Assembly: GCA_963921825.1 (NCBI GenBank)
Contig: OY997594.1
Coordinates: 31,416,956 to 31,480,955, forward strand
DNA: 64,000 nt
Source: Erodium maritimum
Taxonomy: Eukaryota; Streptophyta; Magnoliopsida; Geraniales; Geraniaceae
Direction: 5' to 3'
In this document: positions 22,473 to 34,083 of the stretch, in pieces
How the letters are laid out: each line of letters begins with the position of its first letter
How positions within the stretch are numbered: position 1 is the first letter of the stretch
Made by a program: the position numbers and the translations under genes
Notes under the pieces: model-generated
Seen by the model: the letters and a program-made list of their open reading frames with translations, nothing else
Told to the model about the DNA's origin: nothing
Database searches by the model: none

Positions 22473-24976
22473 TGTCACGCCCCAAATCCGGTTTTGACCG
22501 GATTCGAGACGCGACTTAAGATAAAATAATAATAAAGTACTAAAGATAAATAAACGGGTCTAAAATGCAATTTAAAGTTCCAAAAGTTCAAATGAGTCAA
22601 CAACTCGATAAATGTAATAGTAAACGAGTCAAAACAGTAAAAGATAAAGTACGTCGCTAGACACTAGCTAAACCCTTGCAAGCTCCCAAGCTCCGAGAAT
22701 CCTGCTAGTACAGATCCCGCTCAACACCTGAAACACAACAAAGTAAGGGGGTGAGCTTACGCTCAGTAGGAAAAGTAGTTAAGGTTCTGAACCTCAGTTC
22801 GTCACCATGGATAACCGTCCAATTAGGGCATACTAGTAAGGCACAACTACAAAACAAAGCCTACGGGAAGTTCCCAGTTACCGATCACTCTCACCAAGTC
22901 ATAACCACTTAGAAAAACGCACAAAGCCAAACATCAGGTATAAAACACACAGCGACACACACACAGATATCGTACAACAGTTCCCAACGTCATTGAACGC
23001 ACAAAGCCAATTGCACTAAGCCACTTATACCGTACTGGACCACACAACATCAGTCCCGATACCTTCCTCTCACTGAGACTGAGGGTAACATCCTCGACCG
23101 GAAATCCCTCAGTCCGATGTCTTCCCGTCACACAGACGCGGGGCAATACTCACCATACGTACTGGACCGGCACACACTTCGGTCGTACATCGTCCCGGAC
23201 TACGAGTCATCGGGGTACTGATCACGACATCCTTGGCCTCGATACACTTCACCGGAACTATCCCTCGGTGTAAGTACCGCTACAGTTACGTCTACTCTTG
23301 GAACACACAACAAGGGTACAACACGCAGCACAAGCCATATCTAGTCTCGGTATATCAACCGACCCAGTTCAACATAACACACAAACCGGTCTATCACTCA
23401 CCTGGTCATATCACAACCAAGAGTTCGCGTTATATCAAACAGTGCACACCTGCCCACACACAGTCAAAGCATGCAACACTGAGTATAATCTTGTTTAGAC
23501 TCTCACACAGCGGTTATAACACACAGCACGCAATCCTATGGCTCAACATGGCCCATCTATCAGCACGACAATTCCCAGGAGAAGAAAGCAGGTAACACTA
23601 GTGAATCACATCCTACATGTTACTAAGACTCGTCCGATATTTAATAATTGAAAGCGGCTATTCTAGTGAATCACATCCTATATGCCAACTAGGACCTTTC
23701 CGTTTATTATGTTTCCCTGATCATGCATGCTAGTAACTTTCCGTAATTAAAGCGGTATCCCCTACTTTCCCTACCTCAAGACGATCACAATAGCTGCGTC
23801 TCCTAGCTGCTGACGTCCTGGCCTAACTCCGGTCTTCTCGGGCGGAGTCCAAGTCCGGGTTTAACAGGTAAAAAGTAAAATCATTCCCGATAGTCCAAAG
23901 GTCCTCAGATTTGTCCAATTTGTCCTTAAACTACCATTTTTAAACCATTTAAATTAAATTAATTAGTTTATTAAAACTGGCTGACCCGGATCCGAGAACA
24001 AGACCGAATCCGACCCGGTCCAGAAACTCGACCCGACCGGACCCAAAACCGACCAGAATTCGACTCAGGATCCGACCCAGACACGGTCCAGACCCGAGTC
24101 CAGAACCCGGACCTCAGTCCTGGGCCTGGCCCAATGGCCCGTCTTGATCTGGCCCGAGCCTCTGATCCTGGCCCATGGCCCGTCTAACCCAAGGCCCAAG
24201 TCCGCCTGGCCCGGTCTAAGCTGGAGACGAGGACGGCAGGTGGCTAGGGTTTGCTCCGCCGCCGACGATGGCGTCAGGCGAGCTCGGAAGGAGGGGAAAC
24301 AAGGGCGGGGGAGGGCGGCAGGTTCATGGCGAGGTCGTGGCCGTGGCGGCGTGGCTCTAGTGCGAACCCACGTTTGCTCCCATCACAGATCTGACGAGCA
24401 TGAAGCTCGTCGGCGACGGTTCTGGCTGAAACCGCTCGAATCGAGCTCGGGTTGATGCGTTTTCCGTCACGGCGAGGTCGGGGAAGAAGAACTCGACGAG
24501 GAACAGCTCGAACCTGCTGTTTCTCCGTCGTCGGCGTTGTTTGGCGTTCGGGAAGACGAACCCAGAGAGGGTTTCTCCGGCGTTGGCTCGATTTCGTGCA
24601 CGGTGGGCTCGGTTGGTACTCAGAAGGGAAGAAGAGGGCGAAGGCAAGGTCGGGGATGGCTGCGAGAGGGAGAGAAGAGGAAGAGAAGGGAGGAGAAGGC
24701 TTGAGAGCGAAGAGCGAGAGGGTGCTGCGTTTTCTGCCTCGGGGTGCGTGCGGCGCGAGGAAGAAGAAGCTGGACGGGCGCTCGCGTACGGTTTTTTCCA
24801 TGGGCTGCGTGCGTGTGGGCTTGGGCTCGTCTTCTGATGGGCCCAAGTCTGGCCCAGACCTTGCCCAGCCCAAACTTCCCTTTCCCCCCCTTTTTTGATT
24901 TTCTTTTTATTTTGCGCTCGATCCAATTTCTCGATCCGAAATTCAACCACGACACTTTAGCTCGATAACTGTAACA
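22473..24976 (-). mobile_element. 3' LTR of minus-strand Gypsy A
   Basis: Read on the minus strand it begins TGTTACAGTTATCGAGC and ends GGGGCGTGACA, the TG...CA format. It is the same family as 37781-39871 but 413 bp longer. The main difference is a block at about 22883-23303 that the other copy lacks. Arg-rich ORFs on both strands at 24140-24970 come from GC-rich LTR DNA and are not genes. Its outer end at 24976 meets a truncated Copia LTR instead of a polypurine tract. No 5-bp TSD matches the far end at 39872. Confidence 0.85.
22752..22765 (-). promoter_or_regulatory. LTR GNRA-type hairpin, copy 3 (GTAA loop)
   Basis: TGAGC-GTAA-GCTCA on the minus (LTR sense) strand; acceptor-like GTTTCAG ends at 22728 on that strand, 35 nt away. 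Confidence 0.6.
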
Positions 24977-24979
24977 ATT

Positions 24980-26293
24980 TATCCTTAGACCAAGGCGTCT
25001 TTGTGATCGCTATGTAGTCAACAATTGAGTTTGACCTGAGCCTAACGTTGTCCGTAACAGGGCTTCCATAACGGCCAGGATTGGCTTGGGGACGGGCTAC
25101 ATGAGTGACATGAAAGGCGACTAAGGGATTTATCCCTCATACTGAGGTATGGGAAAGATATCGGTTCTCGTCCGCTTGATTGAGAGTGACTGAAAGAATA
25201 GCATGGCCATGCACATGATACTGGGTATCATATCTTCAGTCACCTCACATATCAAGGAACGGTGATTGAGAATAATAAGGATGACAGCTCTATGCCTTAT
25301 CTCAATCAGGATATCGGAGATAAAAGGATAATGACAGGGATGACGGAAAGGTTAGAATCGACAGGGTCGATTCGTTATGTAGTGTCAGGCAATACTAAAG
25401 TCTCGTTAGTTTCCACTTAAATAGGATCAAGTAAAATGGAATTTTACGTTGATCTATTGACATGCATAAACCTAAGGGTCACACCGGAGGATGAAACTCA
25501 TTGACACATTTATGGAGAATGGCCAAAAGGGAGTTGTCTCGGGACATGATCAAAACTGGGTTTTGAGTCATGTGCCCGTAAGTGAATAGGAGTTTACGGA
25601 TCAAGACAAGGCTTGGAGTCTTGGGATTGATCGCGTCGGATAATCTTGGACATTTCCGGTATGGAAGGCTTGGAGGCGATGAGCGAATCACGAGACCTCG
25701 TTGGAAATGGCCACGGGCCATGTTCCAAGAGGTCCATGAAAGGCCCATGCAACCAAGGCCGATGGAACTAATTAATCAAGTCTTGATTAATTAGTACTAA
25801 GTAAGGAAGACAAGGATTAAGGTGTTGGTGATTCACCACCTAACCCAATCTTGTCTAGCCATACTTTGTCCTATTTACACCTTACTTGACACCATACTTG
25901 TCACATGCCTTTAGTTGGAAAAGTATGGGTTTTGTTATGTTTAAGTCATCTTTTTTCAACATAACAAACACAAGACAAGAATAGGAAACACAACTTCTCT
26001 CCCCCTTCCCTTGCAATTTCGTGTTTGGCAAGTTCCCACCTCCATTTTTGTGTTCTTGAGTCCTCAAAGAGAAGAACTACGTGGCTTTGATTCCCATGTG
26101 GATACGTAGGCGTCTTGGAGACTCAAGCCAATCATTCGCTAACCGGTGTTCTTGTTTCGGTAAGAAATAGTGTTGAATTTTTCTCTTGTGAATCCATTCT
26201 TTGTTAGTTGTTTCATGGTTTAATCGTCTCTTGGTTTTCATTGATTTTCCGCTGCGAGTTGGTTCATCTCCAACCATACCTCGAGACCCAACA
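24980..26293 (+). repeat. Copia left LTR, 5'-truncated
   Basis: Matches 31664-32977 nearly base for base and ends ACCCAACA. The segment equivalent to 31291-31663 is absent. ORFs in it (for example 25479-25748 minus) recur in the right LTR and are not genes. Confidence 0.9.
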
Positions 26294-26294
26294 G

Positions 26295-26307
26295 TGGTAT
26301 CAGAGCC
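26295..26307 (+). other. Copia primer-binding site (tRNA-iMet type)
   Basis: TGGTATCAGAGCC one base after the left LTR, complementary to the initiator methionine tRNA 3' end. Confidence 0.9.
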
Positions 26308-27849
26308 GTGCTACCTTCGAGATTCACAAGACGGTGTTCAAAGTTTTGGTTTTGCTTGAAAGTTTCGTTTTTGGCATGTTGTTTTGCTAAATTGTTTGAT
26401 AACATGTTTTAAATTATTTTTTATGGATTTAATGCATGTAAAATGAATTTTTGAAAATTATTTCGAATCTGGAAATTTTGAAAAAAGTTTGATTTTTCGG
26501 GTCTCGAGAGCGGGACTCTCGGGGAGCCGAAACCGGGACCGAACGGGGCTCCGTTGGACGAAGCTAGGCCAAGCATGACCATTGGATGGTTGATATGCTA
26601 AGGCTAAACCGTTTTGTTAGTTATGACGAGTTTGGAACCGTCATGACGAACTCGAAGATCAAATGTTCAAAAGTTTCATTTTTGAACGGTTTCGATAAAC
26701 CAAACATCAAAAAATTTCGAAACTTGGCTATTAAATAAAACCGGAAAATCACATGATGTTTGATAACATGATTGTTTGATAACACGATGTGTGATGTGAT
26801 GTTGGCATGGTGTACATAATAGCCCCGAGCTCGATTTAATTATTTATCGCTTTTCACGGCCTGCGAGCCGTTAGAGTTAGCGTGTAATTATTCTTTCAAG
26901 GTGTGGTCGTCGAACCACTTGTTTGTAATATTTATTTATTCCCGACCTGCGAGTCGTGTATTAAATTTTAATATTTTACTCAAGACGAAGAAAGGGCGAA
27001 AAGGTCATTTGGTGGCTTTTCGGGTGTTGGCATCGGCTTGGAGTCGGTGGAGCTCAAGAAGCTAGTGGGAGTTAGTTTAAGGGGCTATTATGTGCACATT
27101 TATCGCTTTATGCTTGGTTTAGTTTATGCATGATTAATTCTATGTGTTTTAGAATTGCATGCTTAACTTTATTTACCGAGCATATCACCTCACATGCAAA
27201 GATAAAATTGGAATTTTAATCCTTGTGTGTGAGCCCTTAGAATCGTCATTACATTTGATGTAGTTGACGGGTTTGAAGGAAGAATTACATTGGATGTAAT
27301 TTGAGGCATCATTGCACTTGGAATGTAGTTGATGTGCTCATCGCATCTAGGATGTGTCAAAGTTTTAAACACAACCGGACAAGTAAAAACGGGTCATGTC
27401 TGATACCTCCCAATTATCAACACCTTACTACCTCCCCGTCCTATGGGTGTCGTGCACATTAGCGGAGCATCCATGGGAAAGCGGGGTAGTAGGTTTGGAC
27501 GACATATGTGGGTGTCGTGCGCATTAGCGGAGCACCTACATAGTGACGAGCCATAGTTGAGAATTGGTGGACCCGACTACGATTCTCAGCCTGAGGTTGA
27601 GCTAGGGTAACAGATAGGGTAAGCCGTGTACATAAGTACATACCCTAGCCAAGAGTCACATTGGATGTGATTGGATGGAGTCCTACCTACATAGCTCGAT
27701 TAAGTGGTGAGCATTAGTTCAGCTTAATCGAGTGAATCAAGGATCTTGGTTTTAGATTCTAAAGGTTTAGAATCGATTGTTGGTGTTTAAGCTTGATCTT
27801 CATAAAATTTATTCAGTTTACTGATTGAATTTTATCGGTTGTAGATCAA
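26308..27849 (+). other. Copia untranslated leader
   Basis: About 1.5 kb between primer site and gag with no gene. A GGGTGTCGTGC..CATTAGCGGAGC segment occurs twice (about 27444-27474 and 27509-27538), and ACATTGGATGT-like motifs recur at 27240-27350 and 27658. Confidence 0.6.
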
Positions 27850-30800
27850 ATGGCAAATTCAGCGAACATTAATAGTTTGTCATTAAAAACCATTCTTGAC
27901 AGGGTCAAGCTAAATGGGACAAACTATTTGGACTAGTACAGAATTTTGAGGATAGTCCTCAAGTCTGAACGCAAAGAGTATGTCCTTGACAAGGCTGTCT
28001 CTAAGACCATATCAGAGTTACATGAAGTGTCAATAACTGCTGAGAAGAATATATCAGGGATCTGGGATCCAAGGATATTCTGATGGTCAACAAGGGAATT
28101 GGAAGTGGCAAGGGCGGGGTCCATGCGCACTTGGCAGGAAAGATGAGACACCTGAGAATGTCTACTTCTACTGCCAACAGCCTGGTCAGTGGAACCGGGA
28201 TTACAGGAAGTTCACGGCTGATCTGAAGAAGGGCAGTGGGACTGCGCCTTCATCAAATAGCCTGGATGATCTGAAGAAGGGCAGTAGGACTGCGCCTTCA
28301 TCAGGAAACCTGGATGATCTAAGGAAGGGCGGTGGGACCGTGCCTTCATCCGGTATTAACTCTATAGAGCTACATCTCTCTACTTCCAAAGCTTCATGGG
28401 TATTAGATACCAGGACTGAATCTCACAAATGCACTAATATATGGTGGGTGAAAGTAGGAGAGATTTGGAAAGCACGAAGTGGACCTCAGAGTTGTGGCAA
28501 CTGCTGTAGGATCCATGAGTCTTGCTTTGCCAAGTGGCCTTGTCTTAGTATTGTATAATGTATATTACATACCTACTTTTAGTAGGAATATTATATCTGT
28601 ATCCGTGTTTGACAAGGAAGGATATAATGTTAATATTGGAAATGGAGTTTTCAATGTTCTATGCAATGATATGTTTTATACCAGTACTGACTTGGTTGAA
28701 GGATTGCACATATTAGATATGGGTAACAATGCCTCAAGTTCTATATATTACGTTAATACCAAGAGGTCTAAATCCAACGATTTAAACCTAACTCTGTTAT
28801 TGCACTGTCATTTGGGCCGCATAAACAAGAAGCGCCTATCGGCACTTCAGAAGTGCGGGCTTTCAGGTTCATTCGAATTCCATTCGATCGATAGGTGCAA
28901 GGTTTGTTTGATGGGAAAAATGACTAAAGTGCCCTTTATCGATCGCGATGAAAGGGCGGGTGAATTATTGGGGCTGATACACTCGAATGTGTGTAGACCA
29001 ATAACTTCACTTGCCAGGAGGGGTTTTAGCTAGTTTATCACATTTACTTATGATTATAGTAAATATGGTTATGTCTATTCGCTGAGACATAAGTCTGAAG
29101 CTTTTGATAAATTCAAAGAGTTTAAGGCTAAAGTAGAAAACCAGCTCGGCAAAGGTATTAAGGCACTTCGATTGGATCGAGGTGGAAAATACTTGAACAC
29201 AGAGTTATTAGATCATCTAAAAGAGAATGGGATCCTTTTGGAATGGGCTCCTCCTGGGACACTGTAGTTGAAAGGTGTAGCCAAACGGAGAAATCGGACA
29301 TTGTTAGACAATGGTCCGTTCCATGATTAGTTGGACTGAGCTCCCAATCTCTTTCTGGGGTTGTGCTCTAGAGACGACCGCATTCATAGTGAATCGGGCT
29401 TCGACGAATGGTGTGGAAGGGACACCATTATAAAATGGTACGGGATGATGCCCGCTTTGTCCTTCCTAAAGATTTGTGGTTGCGAGGCTTATGTGAAACA
29501 TTTGGTTTCGACTATGCTCGAACCAAGATCTGAGATATGCACCTTCGTGTGGTGTCCCAAAGCAATAAGGGGATACTATTTCTACAATCCCAGTGAGAAC
29601 ATGGTGTTCGTCGCTTGGGGTGGGGTCTTTATGGAAAAGAAGTTTTGTTTCCAAAGACGTCATTGGAAGGACTGTGCATCTCGAAGAAATTCAGGATGGT
29701 ACAGATCTGTCTAAACCAATTGACAACCCAGTAGAAAGGAGCCAGAGATTGTCGTAGAGTGAGAACCAATTCCTGTTACAATTCCGGAAGGTCCAAGGCG
29801 ATTTGAAAGGGTCAATCTTCCACCTCCAAGATATGGCATCCGGAGGTGACAATGAAGTCATGGTGGATCACGATGATCCAGCCACCTTTCAAGAAGTCGT
29901 GGATGGGTCCGACTTCGAGTTATGGCTGGGAGCCATGAGGGAGGAAATGCAATCCATGTCGGACAACCGAGTCTGGGAACAGGTTGATCCCATCAATGGT
30001 GTGAGGACCATCGGATGCTAATGGATCTTCAAGGTGAAGATGGACATGGACGGCAACCCTCTGACCTACAAAGCTCAACTGGTGGCGAAAGGTTATAGGC
30101 ATGGATTGACTATAAGGAAACCTTCTCCTTAGTGGCTATGGTCAAAATCGATCCAAATTCTTCTTGACATAACTGCGTATTATAATTACGAGATATGGCA
30201 AGTGGATGTCAAAACCGCTTTCCTAAATGGAAATTTGACTGAGTACGTTTGTATGTCTCGGCCCAAAGGTTTTGACGATCCGAAGAATAAAGGAAAGATT
30301 TATAAGTTGTTGAAATCCATTTATGGGTTGAAACGAACTTCTCGGAGTTGGATCCTTCGTTTTGATGAAGCTGTAATTGGATTTGGCTTAATCAAGAACG
30401 AGGATGAATCTTGCGTTTATAAGAAGGCTAGTGGGAGCAAGATTACCTTTCTGGTTCTCATTGAAAACGACATCCCAACCTTGCACGAGACTAAAGCTTG
30501 GTTGAGGAAGTGTTTTTCAATAAATGACTTAGGCGATGCTTCTTATATCTTAGGGATTAATGCTCGATTCAAAGAAAGTACTCTTACCCACTAGTCATGG
30601 CATTTATCTCAGCAAGACTCGGTGTCCTAAGATAGTTGATGAGCTGAAAATGATGATGAGAATCCTATGCGCCTGGGGGCAGGATCGATCATATATGCCA
30701 TGACATGTATGAGACCGGGCGTCTCGTAAGCCTTATGTTGTACCAGTAGACATCATTCTAAACCGGGGGAAAGATGATGCTGAACTAGTCGTCGAAGGAT

Positions 30801-31150
30801 GAGTAGACGCTAGTTTTCCAAGACAAATCCAGATGACTTTAGAAGTCAGTCAAGATATGTTTTTACGCTGAATGACAGAGCTTTAGCTGGGAGAGCGTAA
30901 AGCAAGATACCATTGCCGAATCTACGACAGAGGCCAAGTACATGGATGCTGCAGAGGCAGCTAAGGAGGCTATGCGGATTTGGAAATTCATGGCAGGGCT
31001 GGGTGTAATTAAAAACCCATCCAGCCCGGTGAATCCATTTTGCGACAACATAAGGGTCATTGCGCAAGCTAAAAGCCCAGATCGCATAACAAATCCAAAC
31101 ATGTACTGCGGCGTATCCACCTCATCAGAGAAATATTGAACTGAGGTGAA
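27850..31150 (+). pseudogene. Copia gag-pol polyprotein, decayed
   Basis: Gag starts at ATG 27850 (MANSANINSLSLKTILD) and is soon broken, and most of gag is deleted. A ruined CCHC knuckle remains near 28160 (YFYCQQPGQWNRDY). Protease follows (WVLDTRTESHKCTN, Gly of DTG changed to Arg). Next are the pre-integrase box with HCHLGRINKKRL and CKVCLMGK (28800-28920) and the integrase core (29030-29300, LDRGGKYLNTELL). RT lies at 29910-30590 (WLGAMREEMQSM, QVDVKTAFLNGNL, IYGLKRTSRSW). RNase H remains near 30900-31130 (ESTTEAKYMDAAEAAKEA). Stops and frameshifts are frequent. The RT YVDD box is deleted: FLVL runs straight into IENDIPTL. Confidence 0.85.
28220..28350 (+). repeat. 48-bp tandem repeat, 3 copies, in Copia gag
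   Basis: Units start at 28220, 28268 and 28316, each a multiple of three and reading DLKKGSGTAPSS-like. They lie between the knuckle and the protease. Confidence 0.85.
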
Positions 31151-31277
31151 GTGAAGATAACCTATATTGCAACAGATGATAACATAGCCAACCCTTTGAG
31201 TAAGGCAGTGTCACTGCTTGAACATGTTAGACATGTAAAGTCGATGGGGACATAATGGAGTTTAGATTGGAACTAGG

Positions 31278-31290
31278 GCAAGTGGGAGAT
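31278..31290 (+). other. Copia polypurine tract
   Basis: GCAAGTGGGAGAT immediately before the TGTTAG start of the right LTR. Confidence 0.85.
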
Positions 31291-32977
31291 TGTTAGTCTT
31301 AGTGCCCGTAGTTCAATCCTAAATGTCCAAATGTATATATCATCGTTAGCAATAAAATTAAAGAGACTTTATATTACTTATGTGTTGGAGTAATATATCG
31401 ACGTGTGCTCTGATCTATGCCCACCATGCGAATAGAACCATAGATCGAGATAGATCACACTAGATGGGTCCCTAGTCAACAAAGCTTCACTAGAAGCGAC
31501 TAGTATGAAAGATGGCTCTTTATGGCTTACGTTATGTTAGTCATTGGAATGGGATTCCGGAGTCTGATCATAGATATCATGTGGGACATGATATTGGACG
31601 ACCCGCCCTGAATATGTGCCATAGATTAAGTCATGAACATATTCAGTGTCGTAGCTTGTCATGTATCCTTAGACCAAGGAGTCTTTGTGATCGCTATGTA
31701 GTCAACAACTGAGTTTGACCTGAGCCTAACGTTGTCCGTAACAGGGCTTCCATAACGGCCAGGATTGGCTTGGGGACGGGCTACATGAGTGACATGAAAG
31801 GCGGCTAAGGGATTTATCCCTCATACTTAGGTATAGGAAATATATCGGTTCTCGGCCGCTTGATTGAGAGTGACTGAAAGAATAGCATGGCCATGCACAT
31901 GATACTGGGTATCATATCTTCAGTCACCTCACATATCAAGGAACGGTGATTGAGAATAATAAGGATGACAGCTCTATGCCTTATCTCAATCAGGATATCG
32001 GAGATAAAAGGATAATGACAGGGATGACGGAAAGGTTAGAATCGACAGGGTCGATTCGTTATGTAGTGTCAGGCAATACTAAAGTCTCGTTAGTTTCCAC
32101 TTAAATAGGATCAAGTAAAATGGAATTTTACGTTGATCTATTGACATGCATAAACCTAAGGGTCACACCGGAGGATGAAACTCATTGACACATTTATGGA
32201 GAATGGCCAAAAGGGAGTTGTCTCGGGACATGATCAAAACTGGGTTTTGAGTCATGTGCCCATAAGTGAATAGGAGTTTACGGATCAAGACAAGGCTTGG
32301 AGTCTTGGGATTGATCGCGTCGGATAATGTTGGACATTTCCGGTATGGAAGGCTTGGAGGCGATGAGCGAATCACGAGACCTCGTTGGAAATGGTCACGG
32401 GCCATGTTCCAAGAGGCCCATGAAAGGCCCATGCAACCAAGGCCCATGGAACTAATTAATCAAGTCTTGATTAATTAGTACTAAGTAAGGAAGACAAGGA
32501 TTAAGGTGTTGGTGATTCACCACCTAACCCAATCTTGTCTAGCCATACTTTGTCTTATTTACACCTTACTTGACACCATACTTGTCACATGCCTTTAGTT
32601 GGAAAAGTATGAGTTTTGTTATGTTTAAGTCATCTTTTTTCAACATAACAAACACAAGACAAGAATAGGAAACACAACTTCTCTCCCCCTTCCCTTGCAA
32701 TTTCGGGTTTGGCAAGTTCCCACCTCCATTTTTGTGTTCTTGAGTCCTCAAAGAGAAGAACTACGTGGCTTTGATTCTCATGTGGATACGTAGGTGTCTT
32801 GGAGACTCAAGCCAATCATTCGTTAACCGGTGTTCTTGTTTTGGTAAGAAATAGTGCTGAATTTTTCTCTTGTGAATCCATTCTTTGTTAGTTGTTTCAT
32901 GGTTTAATCGTCTCTTGGTTTTCATTGATTTTCCGCTGCGAGTTGGTTCATCTCCAACCATACCTCGAGACCCAACA
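31291..32977 (+). repeat. Copia right LTR, complete
   Basis: 1,687 bp, TGTTAG...CCAACA. The full length shows how much the left copy lost. Confidence 0.9.
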
Positions 32978-33258
32978 TCGGCAACAACGTTCGCCTTGCC
33001 CGGATGGTAAAGTAACTCAAAGTCGTACTCCTCCTACAACTCCATCCATCGCCTCTGGCGCATGTTCAAGTCGCGCGGAGAGAATATGTACTTGAGGCTC
33101 TTGTGATCTGAGAACACACGGAATCGCTCACCATACAAATAATGTCTTCATCTCTTCAGAGCAAAAACCACAGCTGCCAATTCTAGATCATGGGTCGGGT
33201 AGTTGCGCTCATGTATCTTCAACTGTCTCGAGCTAAAGGCAACTACCTTCCCAACCTG
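32978..33258 (-). pseudogene. Gypsy A RNase H fragment
   Basis: On the minus strand the reading gives [16 protein letters not shown], then [12 protein letters not shown], then [11 protein letters not shown] and the start of the PGKANVVA motif, as in the homologous Gypsy at 46758-47438. It is cut on one side by the hAT-type element and on the other by the Copia right LTR. Confidence 0.8.
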
Positions 33259-33266
33259 CATCAACA
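33259..33266. repeat. hAT TSD, left copy
   Basis: CATCAACA; repeated at 34076-34083. Confidence 0.9.
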
Positions 33267-33453
33267 TAGGGATGGAAAAAAAACCCGAACCCGACGGGTA
33301 CCCGATGTTCCCGACCCGATCGGGGCGGGTTCGGGGCAGGGAAAAACCCAGTCAACGGGTATTTGACCAGGGTCGGGGCGGGGACGGGTTTGGCACTTCT
33401 CGCCCCGATATTAGTACTATACATTCAATTATACCATTTATTATATGATGAAA

Positions 33454-33512
33454 GGTGGTCTAGTGGTAGAAGCTGACCTCTAACACTTGGAAGAGCCTAT
33501 GTTCGAGTCTCA
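33454..33512 (+). other. tRNA-like segment inside hAT element
   Basis: An A-box-like TAGTGGTAGAAGC at 33461 and a B-box-like GTTCGAGTCTC at 33501 at tRNA spacing. No full cloverleaf is evident, so not called as a tRNA gene. A second, inverted copy lies 47 bp away. Confidence 0.45.
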
Positions 33513-33558
33513 TGAGTTGCATGTTTTAATTTCATTCACAAAAACAGGAGCAACATGT

Positions 33559-33615
33559 GAGACTCGAAACTAAGACCTCCATCACACTCATTGGACCACC
33601 TAACCGCTAGGCCAC
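33559..33615 (-). other. Second tRNA-like segment, inverted
   Basis: Minus strand: GGTGGCCTAGCGGTTAGGTGG (A-box side) and TTTCGAGTCTC (B-box). It is diverged from its partner in the middle, so it is not a simple recent hairpin duplication. Confidence 0.45.
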
Positions 33616-34075
33616 CATATGGTTTATGATTTTGTTTCTCTTTATCTATTAATATATGAGTTTGTCAGTATATTTAAAATAGAAACTGAAGGTACCACAT
33701 CGCCCAAATTTCAAAATATGGCAAATTAACTTCCCTATATAATGAAGTTTCTTATCTACAATATAACAAAACTCGTTCCATAAATCTTCTTTTTGGGTTA
33801 ACAGAGTTTAACATTAAGTATAAATAAATTAAGTCCATTTTAAATGTACTTAATATTTATTATAGTTTTAAAATTTTATTTTATTTTTATTTTTGTTTTG
33901 TGGTAGAAATATACGGGGCGGGTCGGGGAATCCCCGACCCGAGCGGGTCACCTTCGGGGCTGGGCGATGTCGGGTCAAGGTCGGGTTGGGGCGGGTACGG
34001 GTTTAGGGGTTATATGTTCAGGTCGGGTTCGGGTATTACTAAACTGGCCCCAAACCCGCCTCGTTGCCATTCCTA

Positions 34076-34083
34076 CATCAACA
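34076..34083. repeat. hAT TSD, right copy
   Basis: CATCAACA; pairs with 33259-33266. Confidence 0.9.

Larger units (their letters stand above)
24980..32977 (+). mobile_element. Copia retrotransposon inserted in Gypsy A
   Basis: A plus-strand Copia element: 5'-truncated left LTR (24980-26293), primer-binding site, long leader, decayed gag-pol, polypurine tract, complete right LTR (31291-32977). Right of it lies Gypsy A RNase H sequence, so it entered the Gypsy pol region. On the left it abuts the Gypsy 3' LTR directly. The intervening Gypsy integrase end and the first 373 bp of the left Copia LTR are gone, and no TSD can be read. Confidence 0.9.
33267..34075. mobile_element. hAT-type non-autonomous element
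   Basis: An 809-bp element with short inverted ends (TAGGGATGG at left; CCATTCCTA at right) and a perfect 8-bp duplication CATCAACA at 33259-33266 and 34076-34083, the TSD length of hAT transposons. Subterminal regions are dense in CGGGT/CCCGA repeats, as in many plant hAT-like MITEs. The AT-rich centre holds two tRNA-like segments in opposite orientation and no transposase. It splits the Gypsy A RT from its RNase H. Confidence 0.9.

Noticed and set aside
24140-24970. Arg/Pro-rich ORFs of up to 199 aa on both strands (also 38857-39877)
   Set aside because: All lie in GC-rich LTR DNA, overlap in several frames and recur in both LTR copies.
25479-26390. ORFs repeated at 32163-33095 as duplicated genes
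   Set aside because: They are the two LTRs of the Copia element.
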